Below, piece by piece: positions 9,290 through 21,030 of a stretch of 64,000 nucleotides of DNA (positions within the stretch are counted from its first letter, which is position 1; every line of letters begins with the position of its first letter). The stretch is taken from positions 10,929 through 74,928 of the forward strand of contig CALTUD010000020.1 in NCBI GenBank assembly GCA_943912335.1, in the 5' to 3' direction. Below the pieces are notes generated by a model, which searched no databases, was not told the DNA's origin, and saw nothing but the letters and a program-made list of their open reading frames with translations. The translations under genes were made by a program, and so were the position numbers. This stretch comes from an uncultured Acetobacteraceae bacterium. Its GTDB lineage: Bacteria; Pseudomonadota; Alphaproteobacteria; Acetobacterales; Acetobacteraceae.

Positions 9290-10912
9290 TCAGCCGGGCG
9301 TGGTGTCGCCGCCGTTGTTGCCGCCGTCGGTGCCGTTTCCGCTGCCGTCACTGTCGGAATCGCCGTTATCCGGCGCGGCGCTGTTGTCGCCCGGCGTGAC
9401 CGCCACGAACAACATCTGCCCCTGATGCAGCACGCGCAGGGCCACCGTGCCGCCGCCATGCAGCGCCGCATGCACCGCATCCACGGCTTCCTTGGGGGTG
9501 GAGACGGTGCGGTTTCCGACCGCCACGATCACGTCGCCGGCGCTCAGCCCCGCCTGGTCCGCCGCGGAGCCCGGGCGCACGTCGCGGATCACCACGCCCT
9601 TGATGCCGTCGTCGATGCCGAGCTGCTGGCGCAGATCCGGGGTGAGCGGCGACAGGCCGACGCCCAGCGAGCCGTTATTGCCGCCGCCGCCACCGGAGCC
9701 GGACGACGAATCGCCGCCATGCTTGGCGAGGTTGGCCACCGTCACGGTGGCGTTCTGGCTGCTGCCGTTGCGCAGCCACGTCACCTGCGCCTTGGTGCCG
9801 GGCGCCACGCCGGACACCTTGATCGCCAGATCGCGCGGATTGCTCACCTTCTGGTTGTTGAAGGAGGTGATCACGTCGCCGGCCTTGATGCCGGCCTTTT
9901 CCGCCGGGCTGTCGGTCTGCACGCTGGCGACGAGCGCGCCGGATGCAGGGGCGCCGTTGGTGCTGGGCAGGTTCAGCGCCTTGGCCATGCCAGGCGAGAT
10001 CTCCTGCGCCGAGACGCCCAGATAGCCGCGCGTGACGTGGCCGGTCTTCTCCAGCTGCGCCACCACGTTCTTCACCACGTCGGACGGGATGGCGAAGCCG
10101 ATGCCGACCGAGCCGCCGGTGGGCGACAGAATGGCGGTGTTCACGCCGACCACCTTGCCGTCCTGGGTGATCAGCGGGCCGCCGGAATTGCCGCGATTGA
10201 TCGGCGCGTCGACCTGGATGAAGCTGTCATACGGCCCGTCGCCGATGTCGCGCCCGCGCGCCGACACGATGCCGGCCGTCACCGAGCCGCCGAGACCGAA
10301 CGGATTGCCGACCGCGATCACCCACTGGCCGGGCTGCACGTCGTCGCTTTCGCCGAGATCGATGAAATTCAGCTTGGAGGACGGCTTCACCTTCAGCAGC
10401 GCCAGATCGGTGCCGGCATCGTGGCCGACCACCTTGGCCTTCAGCGTGGTGCCGTCATCCAGCGTTACCGTCACCGAGGTCGCGTGCTTCACCACGTGGT
10501 TGTTGGTGACGATGTAGCCGTCGGCGGAGATGATGAAGCCCGAACCGCGCGCCTCGATGGTGCGGCTGCCGCGATTCTGCGGCTGCATCTGGAACGGGAA
10601 GGGGAACGGGAACGGCATCTGCTGGCCGCCGCCGTTCATGCCGCCGCCGCCATTGCCGCCGCCCTCGTCGTCGGAACCGTCATCCTTGATCATGGAGGTG
10701 ATGGACACCACCGCCGGGCGCACCTGCTTCACCAGATCCACGAAGTCCGGCAGCTTTTCCTTCATGCCGCTGGGCTGGATCGCGTTCTGGGCCACGGCGG
10801 GGCTGGACCCCAGCGCGAAGCCGCCCAGCGCCGTGCCGCAGGCGAGCGACGCAGCCAGGACGCCGGCATGGATGCGGCGGCGGGGTGTCGTGGTGGAGGT
10901 GTGGTCGGTCAT
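9290..10912 (-). CDS. degP: Do family (DegP/HtrA) periplasmic serine endopeptidase
   Basis: A 540-aa exported protease-chaperone for misfolded envelope proteins. It has a signal segment at about residues 12-42 (GVLAASLACGTALGG; cleavage near AVAQ), a trypsin-like domain with His139 (VTNNHVV), Asp169 (HDAGTDLALL) and Ser243 (NRGNSGGPL), then two PDZ domains at about 300-390 and 435-515. Low-complexity Gly/Asn linkers lie in the LA-loop (about 80-110) and before PDZ2, and the tail is rich in Asp, Ser and Gly. The ATG at 10912 (MTDHTST) has GGGA 8 bases upstream and puts the signal peptide at the N-terminus; 31 further codons upstream are open but unlikely. Paralogue naming (degP, degQ or mucD) is uncertain. 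Confidence 0.92.
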   Translation of the reverse strand: MTDHTSTTTPRRRIHAGVLAASLACGTALGGFALGSSPAVAQNAIQPSGMKEKLPDFVDLVKQVRPAVVSITSMIKDDGSDDEGGGNGGGGMNGGGQQMPFPFPFPFQMQPQNRGSRTIEARGSGFIISADGYIVTNNHVVKHATSVTVTLDDGTTLKAKVVGHDAGTDLALLKVKPSSKLNFIDLGESDDVQPGQWVIAVGNPFGLGGSVTAGIVSARGRDIGDGPYDSFIQVDAPINRGNSGGPLITQDGKVVGVNTAILSPTGGSVGIGFAIPSDVVKNVVAQLEKTGHVTRGYLGVSAQEISPGMAKALNLPSTNGAPASGALVASVQTDSPAEKAGIKAGDVITSFNNQKVSNPRDLAIKVSGVAPGTKAQVTWLRNGSSQNATVTVANLAKHGGDSSSGSGGGGGNNGSLGVGLSPLTPDLRQQLGIDDGIKGVVIRDVRPGSAADQAGLSAGDVIVAVGNRTVSTPKEAVDAVHAALHGGGTVALRVLHQGQMLFVAVTPGDNSAAPDNGDSDSDGSGNGTDGGNNGGDTTPG

Positions 10913-11037
10913 GGCGTTCCCAAGCTTCGCCGCGATCCCGGGACGGGTGCGGCGTTCGATCTCGATGGGTGGAGGATAGGGTTCGCCATCGCAACCCCGC
11001 CTCACGTCACGATGAAACCTGCGTCATGCGGTTCGGT

Positions 11038-11496
11038 TCACCCGCGCAACGCCGCGAAGAAGCCGCGCAACAAGGCGGCGGCCTCCCGCTCCCGCACGCC
11101 GCCCACGGTTTCCGGCCGGTGCAGGCAGGTCGGCTGCGCGAACACGCGCGGCCCGTGCTCCACCCCGCCGCCCTTGGGGTCGTAGGCGCCGAACACCACC
11201 CGCCCCACCCGGAAATGGCTGATCGCCGCCGCGCACATCGGGCAGGGCTCCAGCGTGACCACCAGGGTGCAGCCGAGAAGACGCGGATGGCCGAGCCGGC
11301 GCGCGGCCGCGCGCATCGCCAGCAGCTCGGCATGGGCGGACGCGTCGCGATCGGCTTCCACACGGTTGCCGGCCTCCGCCAGAACCGCGCCGTCCGGCCC
11401 CAGCACCACCGCGCCCACCGGCACCTCGCCGCGCGCCGCCGCCAGACGCGCCTGATCCAGCGCCCGTTGCATCGGCGCGTCGCTGTTTCGGTCCAT
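11038..11496 (-). CDS. tadA: tRNA-specific adenosine deaminase
   Basis: A 152-aa zinc deaminase that converts adenosine-34 to inosine in tRNA-Arg(ACG). The zinc site and proton shuttle are visible: His55 and Glu57 in SAHAELLA, and Cys85/Cys88 in LEPCPMCAAAI. The N-terminal ALDQARLAAARGEVPVGAVV matches the family start, which favours ATG 11496; an ATG eight codons further upstream is also possible. It is divergent from the glutamine amidotransferase gene with about 40 bp between. Nucleoside deaminase (guanine or cytosine type) paralogues share the motif, but length and motif spacing fit TadA. Confidence 0.88.
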   Translation of the reverse strand: MDRNSDAPMQRALDQARLAAARGEVPVGAVVLGPDGAVLAEAGNRVEADRDASAHAELLAMRAAARRLGHPRLLGCTLVVTLEPCPMCAAAISHFRVGRVVFGAYDPKGGGVEHGPRVFAQPTCLHRPETVGGVREREAAALLRGFFAALRG

Positions 11497-11539
11497 GGTC
11501 CTCGTTCCAACCGGGCGCATATTGCTCTAACCAGGGCCG

Positions 11540-12268
11540 ATGAAGCGAACCCGTCCCGTGATCGGCGTGACCCTGGACAGCGAGGAGGGCGGCCCGAAGG
11601 GGAGCGCCTATTCCCTCTACCCCTGGTACGCGCTGCGCCAGAACTACATGTCCGCGCTGGCAGAAGCCGGCGGCGTGCCCGTGGCCCTGCCGCACGAGGC
11701 GGCCCTGGCGCCCGACATGCTGGACGCGATCGACGCGCTGGTGGTGACCGGCGGCGCGTTCGATGTCGATCCGGCGCTCTATGGCGACGACACCACGCAC
11801 GACACCGTCACGCTGAAGCAGGGCCGCACCGCCACCGAGCTGGCGCTGATCCGCGGCGCGATGGAGCGCGGCATGCCGATCCTGGGCATCTGCGGCGGCC
11901 AGCAGCTTCTCGCCGTGGCGCTGGGCGGCACGCTGATCCAGCATATCCCCGACAGCGTCCCGCACGCCCTGCCGCACGAGCAGCCCAACCCGCGCAACGA
12001 AGCCAGCCACGCCGCCATCATCCGGCCGGATTCGCTTCTGTTCCGTATCGTCGGCAGCGACCGCATGCAGGTGAACAGTTCGCACCATCAGGCGGTGCGC
12101 GATCCGGGGCGTGGCGTGGTCAACGCCACGGCGCCGGACGGGGTGATCGAAGGGATCGAGGACCCGTCGCGCCCGTTCTGCATCGGCGTGCAATGGCACC
12201 CGGAATTCACCATCGACGGCGGCGACCGCCGCTTGTTCGCCGCCCTGGTCGAGGCCGCACGCGCATGA
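11540..12268 (+). CDS. Gamma-glutamyl-gamma-aminobutyrate hydrolase-type class I amidotransferase
   Basis: A 242-aa cytoplasmic glutamine amidotransferase-fold hydrolase of the PuuD/C26 group, which cleaves gamma-glutamyl bonds. The nucleophile is Cys118 in GICGGQQLLAV and the catalytic His-x-Glu is in GVQWHPEF near the C-terminus. The segment SSHHQAV precedes it as in PuuD. It opens a compact co-directional run: its stop overlaps the start of the pseudouridine synthase gene (ATGA). No putrescine catabolism genes are nearby, so the physiological substrate is open. Confidence 0.88.
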   Translation: MKRTRPVIGVTLDSEEGGPKGSAYSLYPWYALRQNYMSALAEAGGVPVALPHEAALAPDMLDAIDALVVTGGAFDVDPALYGDDTTHDTVTLKQGRTATELALIRGAMERGMPILGICGGQQLLAVALGGTLIQHIPDSVPHALPHEQPNPRNEASHAAIIRPDSLLFRIVGSDRMQVNSSHHQAVRDPGRGVVNATAPDGVIEGIEDPSRPFCIGVQWHPEFTIDGGDRRLFAALVEAARA

Positions 12269-13014
12269 GCACCCCGGAGAACAGCGAGCAGAACAGCGAG
12301 CGCGGCGAGCGCATCGCCAAATGGCTGGCCCGCGCCGGCGTCGCCTCCCGGCGCGACGCGGAGAAGCTGGTGGAGGACGGCAAGGTCCGTTTGAACAACC
12401 AGGCGGTGACGCATCCGGCCACCTTCGTGCAGACGGGCGACACGGTGCAGGTCGGCGGCAAGCTGGTGGACCAGCCGGACCGCACGCGCCTGTGGCTCTA
12501 TCACAAGCCGGACGGGCTGGTGACGACCCACAAGGACCCGGAAGGCCGCCCCACCGTGTTCGCGGCCCTGCCGCCGGGCCTGCCGCGCGTGGTGTCGGTG
12601 GGCAGGCTCGACCTGAACAGCGAGGGCCTGCTGCTGCTGACCAATGACGGCGCGCTGGCCCGTCAGCTCGAACTGCCGGCCAATGGCTGGATTCGCCGCT
12701 ACCGGGTGCGCGTGTTCGGCACGGTGAACGAGCGCCAGCTCGCCGAACTGGCGCGCGGACCGGTGGTAGAGGGCATCAAATACGGCCCGATCGAGGCCGG
12801 GCTCGACAGCCAGAAGGGCGACAATGCCTGGATCACGGTGGCGCTGCGCGAAGGCCGCAACCGGGAGATCCGGCGCGTGATGATGAGCCTCGGCTTCCAC
12901 GTGTCGCGCCTGATCCGCATCTCCTACGGCCCGTTCCAGCTGTCCGGGCTGGAGCGCTCCGAGCTGCAGGAAGTGCCGGGCAAGGTGCTGCGCGAGCAGC
13001 TGCCGAAGAGCTGA
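12265..13014 (+). CDS. RsuA/RluB-family pseudouridine synthase
   Basis: A 249-aa rRNA-modifying enzyme. An S4 RNA-binding domain (residues 15-60; RIAKWLARAGVASRRDAEKL) precedes the catalytic domain with Asp116 in SVGRLDLNSEGLLLLTNDG and the later ALREGRNREIRRVM motif. It isomerises a specific uridine of 23S or 16S rRNA; RluB is the closest type by motif, but RsuA and RluE share it. The start overlaps the previous stop by ATGA, and rsmD follows after 4 bp, so the unit is an rRNA-maturation pair. Confidence 0.92.
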   Translation: MSTPENSEQNSERGERIAKWLARAGVASRRDAEKLVEDGKVRLNNQAVTHPATFVQTGDTVQVGGKLVDQPDRTRLWLYHKPDGLVTTHKDPEGRPTVFAALPPGLPRVVSVGRLDLNSEGLLLLTNDGALARQLELPANGWIRRYRVRVFGTVNERQLAELARGPVVEGIKYGPIEAGLDSQKGDNAWITVALREGRNREIRRVMMSLGFHVSRLIRISYGPFQLSGLERSELQEVPGKVLREQLPKS

Positions 13015-13018
13015 GCCG

Positions 13019-13579
13019 ATGCGGATCGTCGCCGGAACGCTGCGCGGACGCGGGCTGATCGCGCCCACGAGAGCCACAACGCGCCCCACCGCCGACCGTG
13101 TGCGGCAGGCCCTGTTCGACATGCTGGCGCATGCGTCCTGGGTCGGCGATGCGCTGGACGGCACGGTACTGGACGCCTTCTCCGGCACGGGCGCGCTCGG
13201 GCTCGAGGCGCTGTCGCGCGGTGCCCCCCGCGCGGTGTTCGTGGATCGCGATCGTCATGCCCTGGCCTGCACCCGGGCCAACATCGCGGCGTGCGGCATG
13301 GAGGCGCGTACCCTGGTGGTGGCCGCCGATGCGACCAGACCGCCGCTGCCGAAAGCCGGCTGGGACGAGGCCGGGCTGGTGTTTCTCGACCCGCCCTATA
13401 ACGGCGATCTGGTGGAGCCCGCGCTCGCCGCCCTGCTGCGAAAGGGCTGGGTGCGCGCCGACGCGCTGGTCGTGGCCGAGATCGCCGCCGACGAGGCGAC
13501 GCCCACGGACGCGACGCTGCTGGCCGAACGCGCACACGGCGCGGCAAGGCTGTGCTGCTGGCGTCTCGGCCAAAGCTGA
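13019..13579 (+). CDS. rsmD: 16S rRNA (guanine966-N2)-methyltransferase RsmD
   Basis: A 186-aa SAM-dependent methyltransferase. The start MRIVAGTLRGRGL is diagnostic of RsmD, the SAM pocket is LDAFSGTGALGLEALSRG (51-68) and the catalytic (D/N)PPY motif is FLDPPYNG (123-129). It methylates G966 of 16S rRNA on the small subunit. It lies 4 bp after a pseudouridine synthase and its 3' end overlaps the next gene by up to 28 bp. Confidence 0.95.
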   Translation: MRIVAGTLRGRGLIAPTRATTRPTADRVRQALFDMLAHASWVGDALDGTVLDAFSGTGALGLEALSRGAPRAVFVDRDRHALACTRANIAACGMEARTLVVAADATRPPLPKAGWDEAGLVFLDPPYNGDLVEPALAALLRKGWVRADALVVAEIAADEATPTDATLLAERAHGAARLCCWRLGQS

Positions 13580-14424
13580 ACGAGGCCGTGCGGGAAGCGG
13601 ACACGATCCGGCAGAACGAGCCGCCCCGGACGCGCGAAAGCCTCGCCGCCGATCTGCGTGCGCTCGGCATTGCAGCGGGCGATACGCTGCTGGTACACAG
13701 CGCGCTCAGCGCCCTCGGCTGGGTGTGCGGCGGCGCATCCGCCGTGATCGACGCGTTGCGCGACGTGCTGAACGCAAACGGCACGCTGGCGATGCCGGCG
13801 CAATCCGGCAATCTGAGCGACCCCGCCACCTGGGAAGCGCCCCCCGTGCCCGAGGCGTGGCACGAGCAGATCCGGCGCACCATGCCGCCGTTCGATCCGC
13901 GGCGCACGCCGACGCGCGGCATGGGCCGGATCGCCGAACTGTTCCGCACCTGGCCCGGCGTCGAACGCAGCGATCATCCCACCGGCTCGTTCGTAGCCTG
14001 GGGGCGGCACGCGCGGCGGATCGCCGAGGTGCCGCAGCCGCTCGGCGATCCGTTCGGCGTCGGCTCGCCGCTTTCGGCGCTGCTGGACATGGATGCGTCC
14101 GTGCTCCTCTTGGGCGTCTCGTTCGGGAGCTGCACGGCGCTGCATCTGGCGGAGCGTCTGGCATGGCCGGACGCGCCAATGCGGCCCGACGGTTCGCCGG
14201 TGCGGATCGAGGGCGAGCGGCGCTGGGTCAGCTATCGTGTGCCGGAGTACCGCACAGACCTGTTCGAGGCGGCCGGGGCGGCCTTGCTGTCGCGCGGGAT
14301 CGCCCGGAGCGGTGCCGTCGGTGCCGCGAACGCGGTGCTGGTCCCGATGCGCGGCATGATCGAACTGATCGTCCCGCTGTGGCGAGAATGCGGGCCAGCC
14401 GGCTTCCCCGCTTTGCCGGACTGA
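13552..14424 (+). CDS. AAC(3)-family aminoglycoside N-acetyltransferase-like protein
   Basis: A protein of about 280-290 aa of the antibiotic N-acetyltransferase (AAC(3)/YokD) fold. Seen: DTLLVHSALSALGWVCGGAS near residue 45, RTPTRGMGRIAELFRTWPGV, and HPTGSFVAWG, the conserved acetyl-CoA/active-site segment. The start is uncertain: GTG 13552 (overlapping rsmD) or GTG 13588, neither with a good ribosome-binding site. It ends a co-directional run with rRNA modification genes. Family members can acetylate aminoglycosides at the 3-amino group, but many chromosomal homologues act on unknown amines, so resistance is not implied by sequence alone. Confidence 0.85.
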   Translation: MLLASRPKLNEAVREADTIRQNEPPRTRESLAADLRALGIAAGDTLLVHSALSALGWVCGGASAVIDALRDVLNANGTLAMPAQSGNLSDPATWEAPPVPEAWHEQIRRTMPPFDPRRTPTRGMGRIAELFRTWPGVERSDHPTGSFVAWGRHARRIAEVPQPLGDPFGVGSPLSALLDMDASVLLLGVSFGSCTALHLAERLAWPDAPMRPDGSPVRIEGERRWVSYRVPEYRTDLFEAAGAALLSRGIARSGAVGAANAVLVPMRGMIELIVPLWRECGPAGFPALPD

Positions 14425-14595
14425 CAAGCGGAAAGCGCAGCCGGAACGCGATCCGACACCGTCCCCGATCATGCCGATGCCGTCGGAAGTTTCCGAAACC
14501 GGCGCGCTAGGAACCGCCGGATCATCGCGTCCATGCCGTCCTCCCACGTGCAGATCGCGTGAGATGCACACGAAACGGAAGCGCTGGCGCGGCAG
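14425..14595. other. Convergent intergenic gap
   Basis: 171 bp between the AAC(3)-like gene and the GGDEF-EAL gene. I see no gene and no strong terminator hairpin in it. Confidence 0.5.
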
Positions 14596-16326
14596 TCAAC
14601 GCGCGTGGTTGAGCGCCGCGACCTTTTCGATGTCGGGCTCGGCCGGTTGCGGCCGGCCGAAGAAATAGCCCTGCACCTCGTCGCATCCTTCCTGAATCAC
14701 GCAACGCAGATGCTCGCGGGTTTCCACGCCCTCCGCGACGGTTCGCACGCCCAGGCGTTTGCCGAGATCGGCGATGGCCCGGACCACGGCGGCGCATTCG
14801 GGCCTGCTGACGGCATCCCGGACGAACGAGCCGTCGATCTTGATCTTGTCGAACGGAAACGCCCGCAGATGGGTCAGCGAAGAATAGCCGGTGCCGAAAT
14901 CGTCGAGCGCGATCCGCACCCCCATGTCGCGCAGCCGATGAAGATCGCTGCCGCCGCCATGCTTCTCGTCCAGAACGGCCGTTTCGGTGACTTCGATCTC
15001 CAGCCTGTTCGCGGGCAGGCCCGAGCTTTCCAGCGCGGAGAGAACGGTCTCGACGATCGTGTTCCGGCCGAGCTGCATCGCCGAAACGTTGACGGCGACG
15101 CGCGAGCCGTCCGCCCAGCCCACCGCTTCCCGGCAGGCGGTCTGCAGGACGAACGTGCCGATCCGGTCGATGAGCCCGCTCTGTTCGGCGATCGGAATGA
15201 ACTCTGCGGGAGAGATCCAGCCGCGTTTGGGATGGTGCCATCGCACCAGCGCTTCCCGGGACGTCACGATCTCGGTTTCGGCATCCACGATCGGCTGGTA
15301 GAACACGAACAGCCCGTCGTTGTTGATGAGCGCTTCCCGAAGCTTGCCCTGAAGACGCACGCGTTCCTGGAACTCGTCTTCCATGTCGCCGGAAAAGACA
15401 CGGAAATGCCCTTTGCCGGAATTCTTCGCGGCGTAGAGCGCGATGTCGGCTCTGGCGAGAAGAAGATCGCTGGCGGTGCCGTGATAGGGCGCCAGGGCGA
15501 TCCCGATCGACGCCCCGATCTGCGCGGGCCGGTCGTGGTCCAGCGTGTAGGGTGCCGTCAGCGCCTCGATGAGCCTGGCGGCGAGACATTCCGCAGCCGC
15601 AAGCTTCCCGTTGGGCATGAGCACGGCGAACTCGTCTCCACCCAGTCTTCCGATGATGCAGCCGTCGGCGTCGCAAACCTCGCGGATGCGATCCGCGACC
15701 TTACACAGCAGCTTGTCGCCCAGAAGATGACCGCCTGTGTCGTTGATGAGTTTGAAGCCGTCCAGATCGATATAAAGAAGGCTCGCCCCGCTTCTGGAAA
15801 AGATCAGCTTGCTTCGGAGATGTTCCTGGAACGTCGTGCGGTTGGCCAAGCCCGTCAACGTGTCGAAATGCGCGAGTTGCAGGATGCGCTGTTCCGCCGC
15901 GACCTCCTTGGTGACGATCGCCCAGGTCAGCATGGGGCCGATATAGCTTCCATCCTCCGCGGTGACCGCGGTCACTTTCAGTTCCAGAACCTCCGAACCG
16001 AGCGTGATGCGCACGCTGTGCGGCAGATTGGCGGGATCGGACAGGATGCGACGCTGGTGCTCCGGGTGACGGTGGAACAGATCGATCGACGATCCGATCA
16101 GCGAATCCGCCTTGATCGGCAGGAGATGCTCGATGCGCCGGACCAGCGCCCGCGAGGTCTCGTTCACGTAGGTGATGAGGAACGTCTTCACATCGACCGT
16201 CATCACGGCCAGAGGCAGGTCGTCGAGCATCCGGCGCATCAACCGCCGTCCGCTTTCCCACTCGGGCGTCGTCGACCTGATATGGCGCTGTGGGGCCGGG
16301 GCGATAGCAAGTCCGATATCGCTCAT
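14596..16326 (-). CDS. PAS-GGDEF-EAL cyclic-di-GMP turnover protein
   Basis: A 576-aa soluble protein. A PAS domain (about 35-140) resembles those of energy-taxis receptors (SSIDLFHRHPEHQRRILSD). The GGDEF domain keeps the intact catalytic motif GRLGGDEF (229-233) but lacks an RxxD inhibitory site. The EAL domain begins with REALVRWH (EAL at 358-360) and has DDFGTGYSSL and FDKIKIDGSFV, so the metal-binding and catalytic residues of a phosphodiesterase look complete. Both activities may therefore exist, gated by the PAS domain. It has no membrane segment, so it would act in the cytosol. It is transcribed alone. Confidence 0.93.
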   Translation of the reverse strand: MSDIGLAIAPAPQRHIRSTTPEWESGRRLMRRMLDDLPLAVMTVDVKTFLITYVNETSRALVRRIEHLLPIKADSLIGSSIDLFHRHPEHQRRILSDPANLPHSVRITLGSEVLELKVTAVTAEDGSYIGPMLTWAIVTKEVAAEQRILQLAHFDTLTGLANRTTFQEHLRSKLIFSRSGASLLYIDLDGFKLINDTGGHLLGDKLLCKVADRIREVCDADGCIIGRLGGDEFAVLMPNGKLAAAECLAARLIEALTAPYTLDHDRPAQIGASIGIALAPYHGTASDLLLARADIALYAAKNSGKGHFRVFSGDMEDEFQERVRLQGKLREALINNDGLFVFYQPIVDAETEIVTSREALVRWHHPKRGWISPAEFIPIAEQSGLIDRIGTFVLQTACREAVGWADGSRVAVNVSAMQLGRNTIVETVLSALESSGLPANRLEIEVTETAVLDEKHGGGSDLHRLRDMGVRIALDDFGTGYSSLTHLRAFPFDKIKIDGSFVRDAVSRPECAAVVRAIADLGKRLGVRTVAEGVETREHLRCVIQEGCDEVQGYFFGRPQPAEPDIEKVAALNHAR

Positions 16327-16498
16327 CTTATCAGTGCCTCGGAACTCAAGACGTGATCACAATCACTGTCACGTCTACCGGGAAGAGGTAAAGACTTCGC
16401 TAAAGGCGGAGGCGGCTTTCGCAGACGATCACGCCTCCTCGCCATCGCCCCAGGTACCCGCTGTTCCGCCCGGTTCTCGCGTTGAACCGGGTCTCTCC

Positions 16499-16744
16499 GT
16501 GCGCGACGGTCTCGTCGCGGCGATCAAGGCGGATACTTTGTCACTGCTGTCCTGGCAGACCGGCATGTTCGCGTTCATGGCCTTCGCGCACTTCGTCCTG
16601 TTCGCGCGGTTGTTCGGCACGCAGGTGAACGCGGAAAGTCCCGTGTTCCGGTTCGCGACGCAGGCGGCGATGCTCTGCGGATTCGTCCCGGCGTTTCCGA
16701 TGAACCGCTGGTTGATCGGGATCGAGTTGAAAGATGGGATGTGA
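16499..16744 (+). pseudogene. Truncated DUF4396 gene, C-terminal remnant
   Basis: From the GTG at 16499 about 81 codons match the last third of DUF4396 membrane proteins: the segments GLVAAIKADTLSLLSWQTGM, FRFATQAAMLCGFVPAFPMN and RWLIGIELKDGM follow the family order. Whole proteins are roughly 230 aa, with an earlier histidine/cysteine-rich helical part that is missing here; the sequence immediately upstream (16327-16498) has no recognisable coding match and runs into the 5' end of the GGDEF-EAL gene. It is most likely a decayed remnant rather than a functional gene. The family's function is not established. Confidence 0.6.
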
Positions 16745-17232
16745 GAGGGGGGGCTTTGTTGGCCTTGTCCTGTGCGGGCATGAACCTGGCTGTCCGCTTC
16801 TGCAAAGGGCAGGGTAAGCGGCCTCCGCCGTCCGTGTCGCATTCGGCTGGTATCGACCTACGAGCGGACTCTCGCTGTCGTCGTCAGCATGTCCAGTTTT
16901 TCCCCAATCAGGATCGAAATTCGGGAAAAACCGGGTCAGTTCTGTAAGATTTCGAACTGCCGCGCGTATCCGATTGACAGTTCACGGATCGGGAGATGAA
17001 GCGGTTGCGGTGAATATCAAGGTGGATGGATCCGGCTTTCTGAACGTCGGTGGCGTCAGCGGTTGCGATCGTCGGGTACAGGGTGGCACTGAGAAACTGC
17101 CCCGAACTGTCAGGATGAATCTTGCCTGCGCCAAGCGGATCGTCGTGCGCCATGGCCACCTTCCCGAGGCCAAGCTCGTGATGTCCGGCTCGGCTTCCCG
17201 CGATTGTCCATGCTGGCTGTATTTCTCCAGTT
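16745..17232. other. Gene-poor stretch
   Basis: About 490 bp without a gene I can support. Several short frames are open on both strands (for example minus-strand codons between about 17230 and 16910), but none has a recognisable domain, a convincing start signal or family motif. With the neighbouring truncated gene, it looks like decayed sequence. Confidence 0.4.
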
Positions 17233-17973
17233 TCAACGAATCGCAAGGTTCTCCAACACCGCAGCGGCGAACAGTTCTGTCTGTTCGAGCATCATGAGAT
17301 GGCCCGTCCCGGGAATGACCTTGTCGGACGCGGCCTTGTCCGACAGCCAGCCCGGTACGCTCCAGCCGTCCCGGGAACGGGCACCGGAGAGGAGATGGAT
17401 CGGCAGCCCCGATGCCGCCACCAAGCGAAGGCCGTCAAGGTAGGCGGCCTCGCCCGTCGCCGCGACGACAGCCCTGGCCTGGGCGCGAAGTGTGGATGCC
17501 GGCTGATTGGCGAGCCAGTCGGCAGCCGTGGCGAGATTGGTGGGCGTAGGCGGCACACCAGACCGCGCGAGCCATTCCGCGATGTCGGCCCGAAACCCGG
17601 AGACTTCCGCCTCGATCTCGGCGAGCGACCAATCTGCGATCTTCCGCGACCAGAAAGCGTCGTTGACCGTCAAATTGCCTTCGACGCTGGTCAACGAAAG
17701 GGTGAGTTCGGGATGCCGGCATGCGAACAGGACCCCGACCGCACCGCCCACGGAGTGGCCGACCACATTCACCGGTTCGTTTACGCGTCCGCGCAGCCAC
17801 GCGGCGACATGATCGGCCAGGTCCTGAAGTGTCCATGCCTCGGGCGCACCCTCGCGGTAAGCGCCATAGCCGATCAGGTCGGGAGCGAGGACACGGACAT
17901 CGCCAAAGGCGGCGACGATGGCCGGCGCGCTTAGGGAGCCGAACAGCCCGTGGATGAGGAGAACGGGAGGCAT
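17233..17973 (-). CDS. Alpha/beta hydrolase
   Basis: A 246-aa alpha/beta-fold hydrolase. Seen: oxyanion region LLIHGLFGS (5-13), nucleophile elbow VGHSVGGAV with Ser74, and the C-terminal histidine in IPGTGHLMMLEQ. The cap region between about 110 and 180 is helical. The ATG at 17973 is supported by GAAAGG 6 bases upstream and by starting immediately at the first beta strand; no signal peptide. It stands alone between two gene-poor stretches, so no pathway is indicated. Esterase or epoxide/haloalkane-type activity cannot be separated. Confidence 0.85.
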   Translation of the reverse strand: MPPVLLIHGLFGSLSAPAIVAAFGDVRVLAPDLIGYGAYREGAPEAWTLQDLADHVAAWLRGRVNEPVNVVGHSVGGAVGVLFACRHPELTLSLTSVEGNLTVNDAFWSRKIADWSLAEIEAEVSGFRADIAEWLARSGVPPTPTNLATAADWLANQPASTLRAQARAVVAATGEAAYLDGLRLVAASGLPIHLLSGARSRDGWSVPGWLSDKAASDKVIPGTGHLMMLEQTELFAAAVLENLAIR

Positions 17974-18658
17974 GAAGCGCCTTTCTGTGCGTAAGCTTGC
18001 GTCGATACGGCGCCCCATCGAAATAGGAGAGTCGGGTATTCGATCGCTCTGCCATCCGACAATCACCGAAGGTCGGTCCTTACCACGGCCATTCCGTCTG
18101 ATGCACTCGCAGACGATTCCCGCGGCGGAACCTGGAGCGGTAAACCTGGGGCCTCTCGCGACGAGGTGGCGCTGTGATCGCTTTCCACCAGACTCGGTCT
18201 TCCATCTTGGCGGCCGCGCCAGGCCGTGGGGGGGCGGAAGCGGAAGGTCAGCTCTGGATAGAAGGCGGCAGTGCGCGAGCCTTTTATTTGCCTGCCGAGC
18301 GACCGACTGCTGTCGTCCCAATTGGTGGGCGGTAAGCGGAATGCCACCCCTGGCGGACATCGAGGACGGGGACGTATTCACTACTTATCGGCCGATGTTG
18401 TCTCATCGTCAGTAGTTTGGTCCTGGATATGACGATGGCAGACTGCCCTGCGACGGCATAAGCGGGCCATCTACAGGTTATCCATTCTTGTCAAAGCCCT
18501 TTTGGAACTCGGGTTCATGGACTCTGCTGTTGGGCGAAAAGGTGATTCATCCTCGGGATGCGGACACCTCAAGCCGGAGCACGTATGGCAGCTCCCTTCC
18601 GCAAGGCGGCGCACCGTTCCCGGCACGCCGCCCCCTCAAACCGAATCCTGACGCCCGA
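17974..18658. other. Gene-poor stretch upstream of the hydrolase
   Basis: About 685 bp with open but unconvincing short frames on both strands, many interrupted and without recognisable domains. I see no RNA gene, transposase match or clear repeat. It may hold the hydrolase promoter and decayed remnants. Confidence 0.4.
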
Positions 18659-20923
<2,265 letters not shown>

Positions 20924-21030
20924 TTACGGTCCGTGCCCGTGTTTCGGGCCGGGGAGCGGGTTCGTCCCGCTTCCCGCGACCTTAGGCGAGCCAGTGCCCG
21001 GACCCTAGCCGCGACGGCGGAAGCAGGATA

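Noticed and set aside
13552..14424. Calling the AAC(3)-like gene an aminoglycoside resistance determinant
   Set aside because: The fold is supported, but chromosomal AAC(3)-like proteins in housekeeping contexts often have other substrates; no resistance context is present.
16908..17246. Minus-strand frame of about 110 codons in the gene-poor stretch
   Set aside because: Contains plausible peptide segments but no recognisable domain, no ribosome-binding site, and competing frames on both strands.
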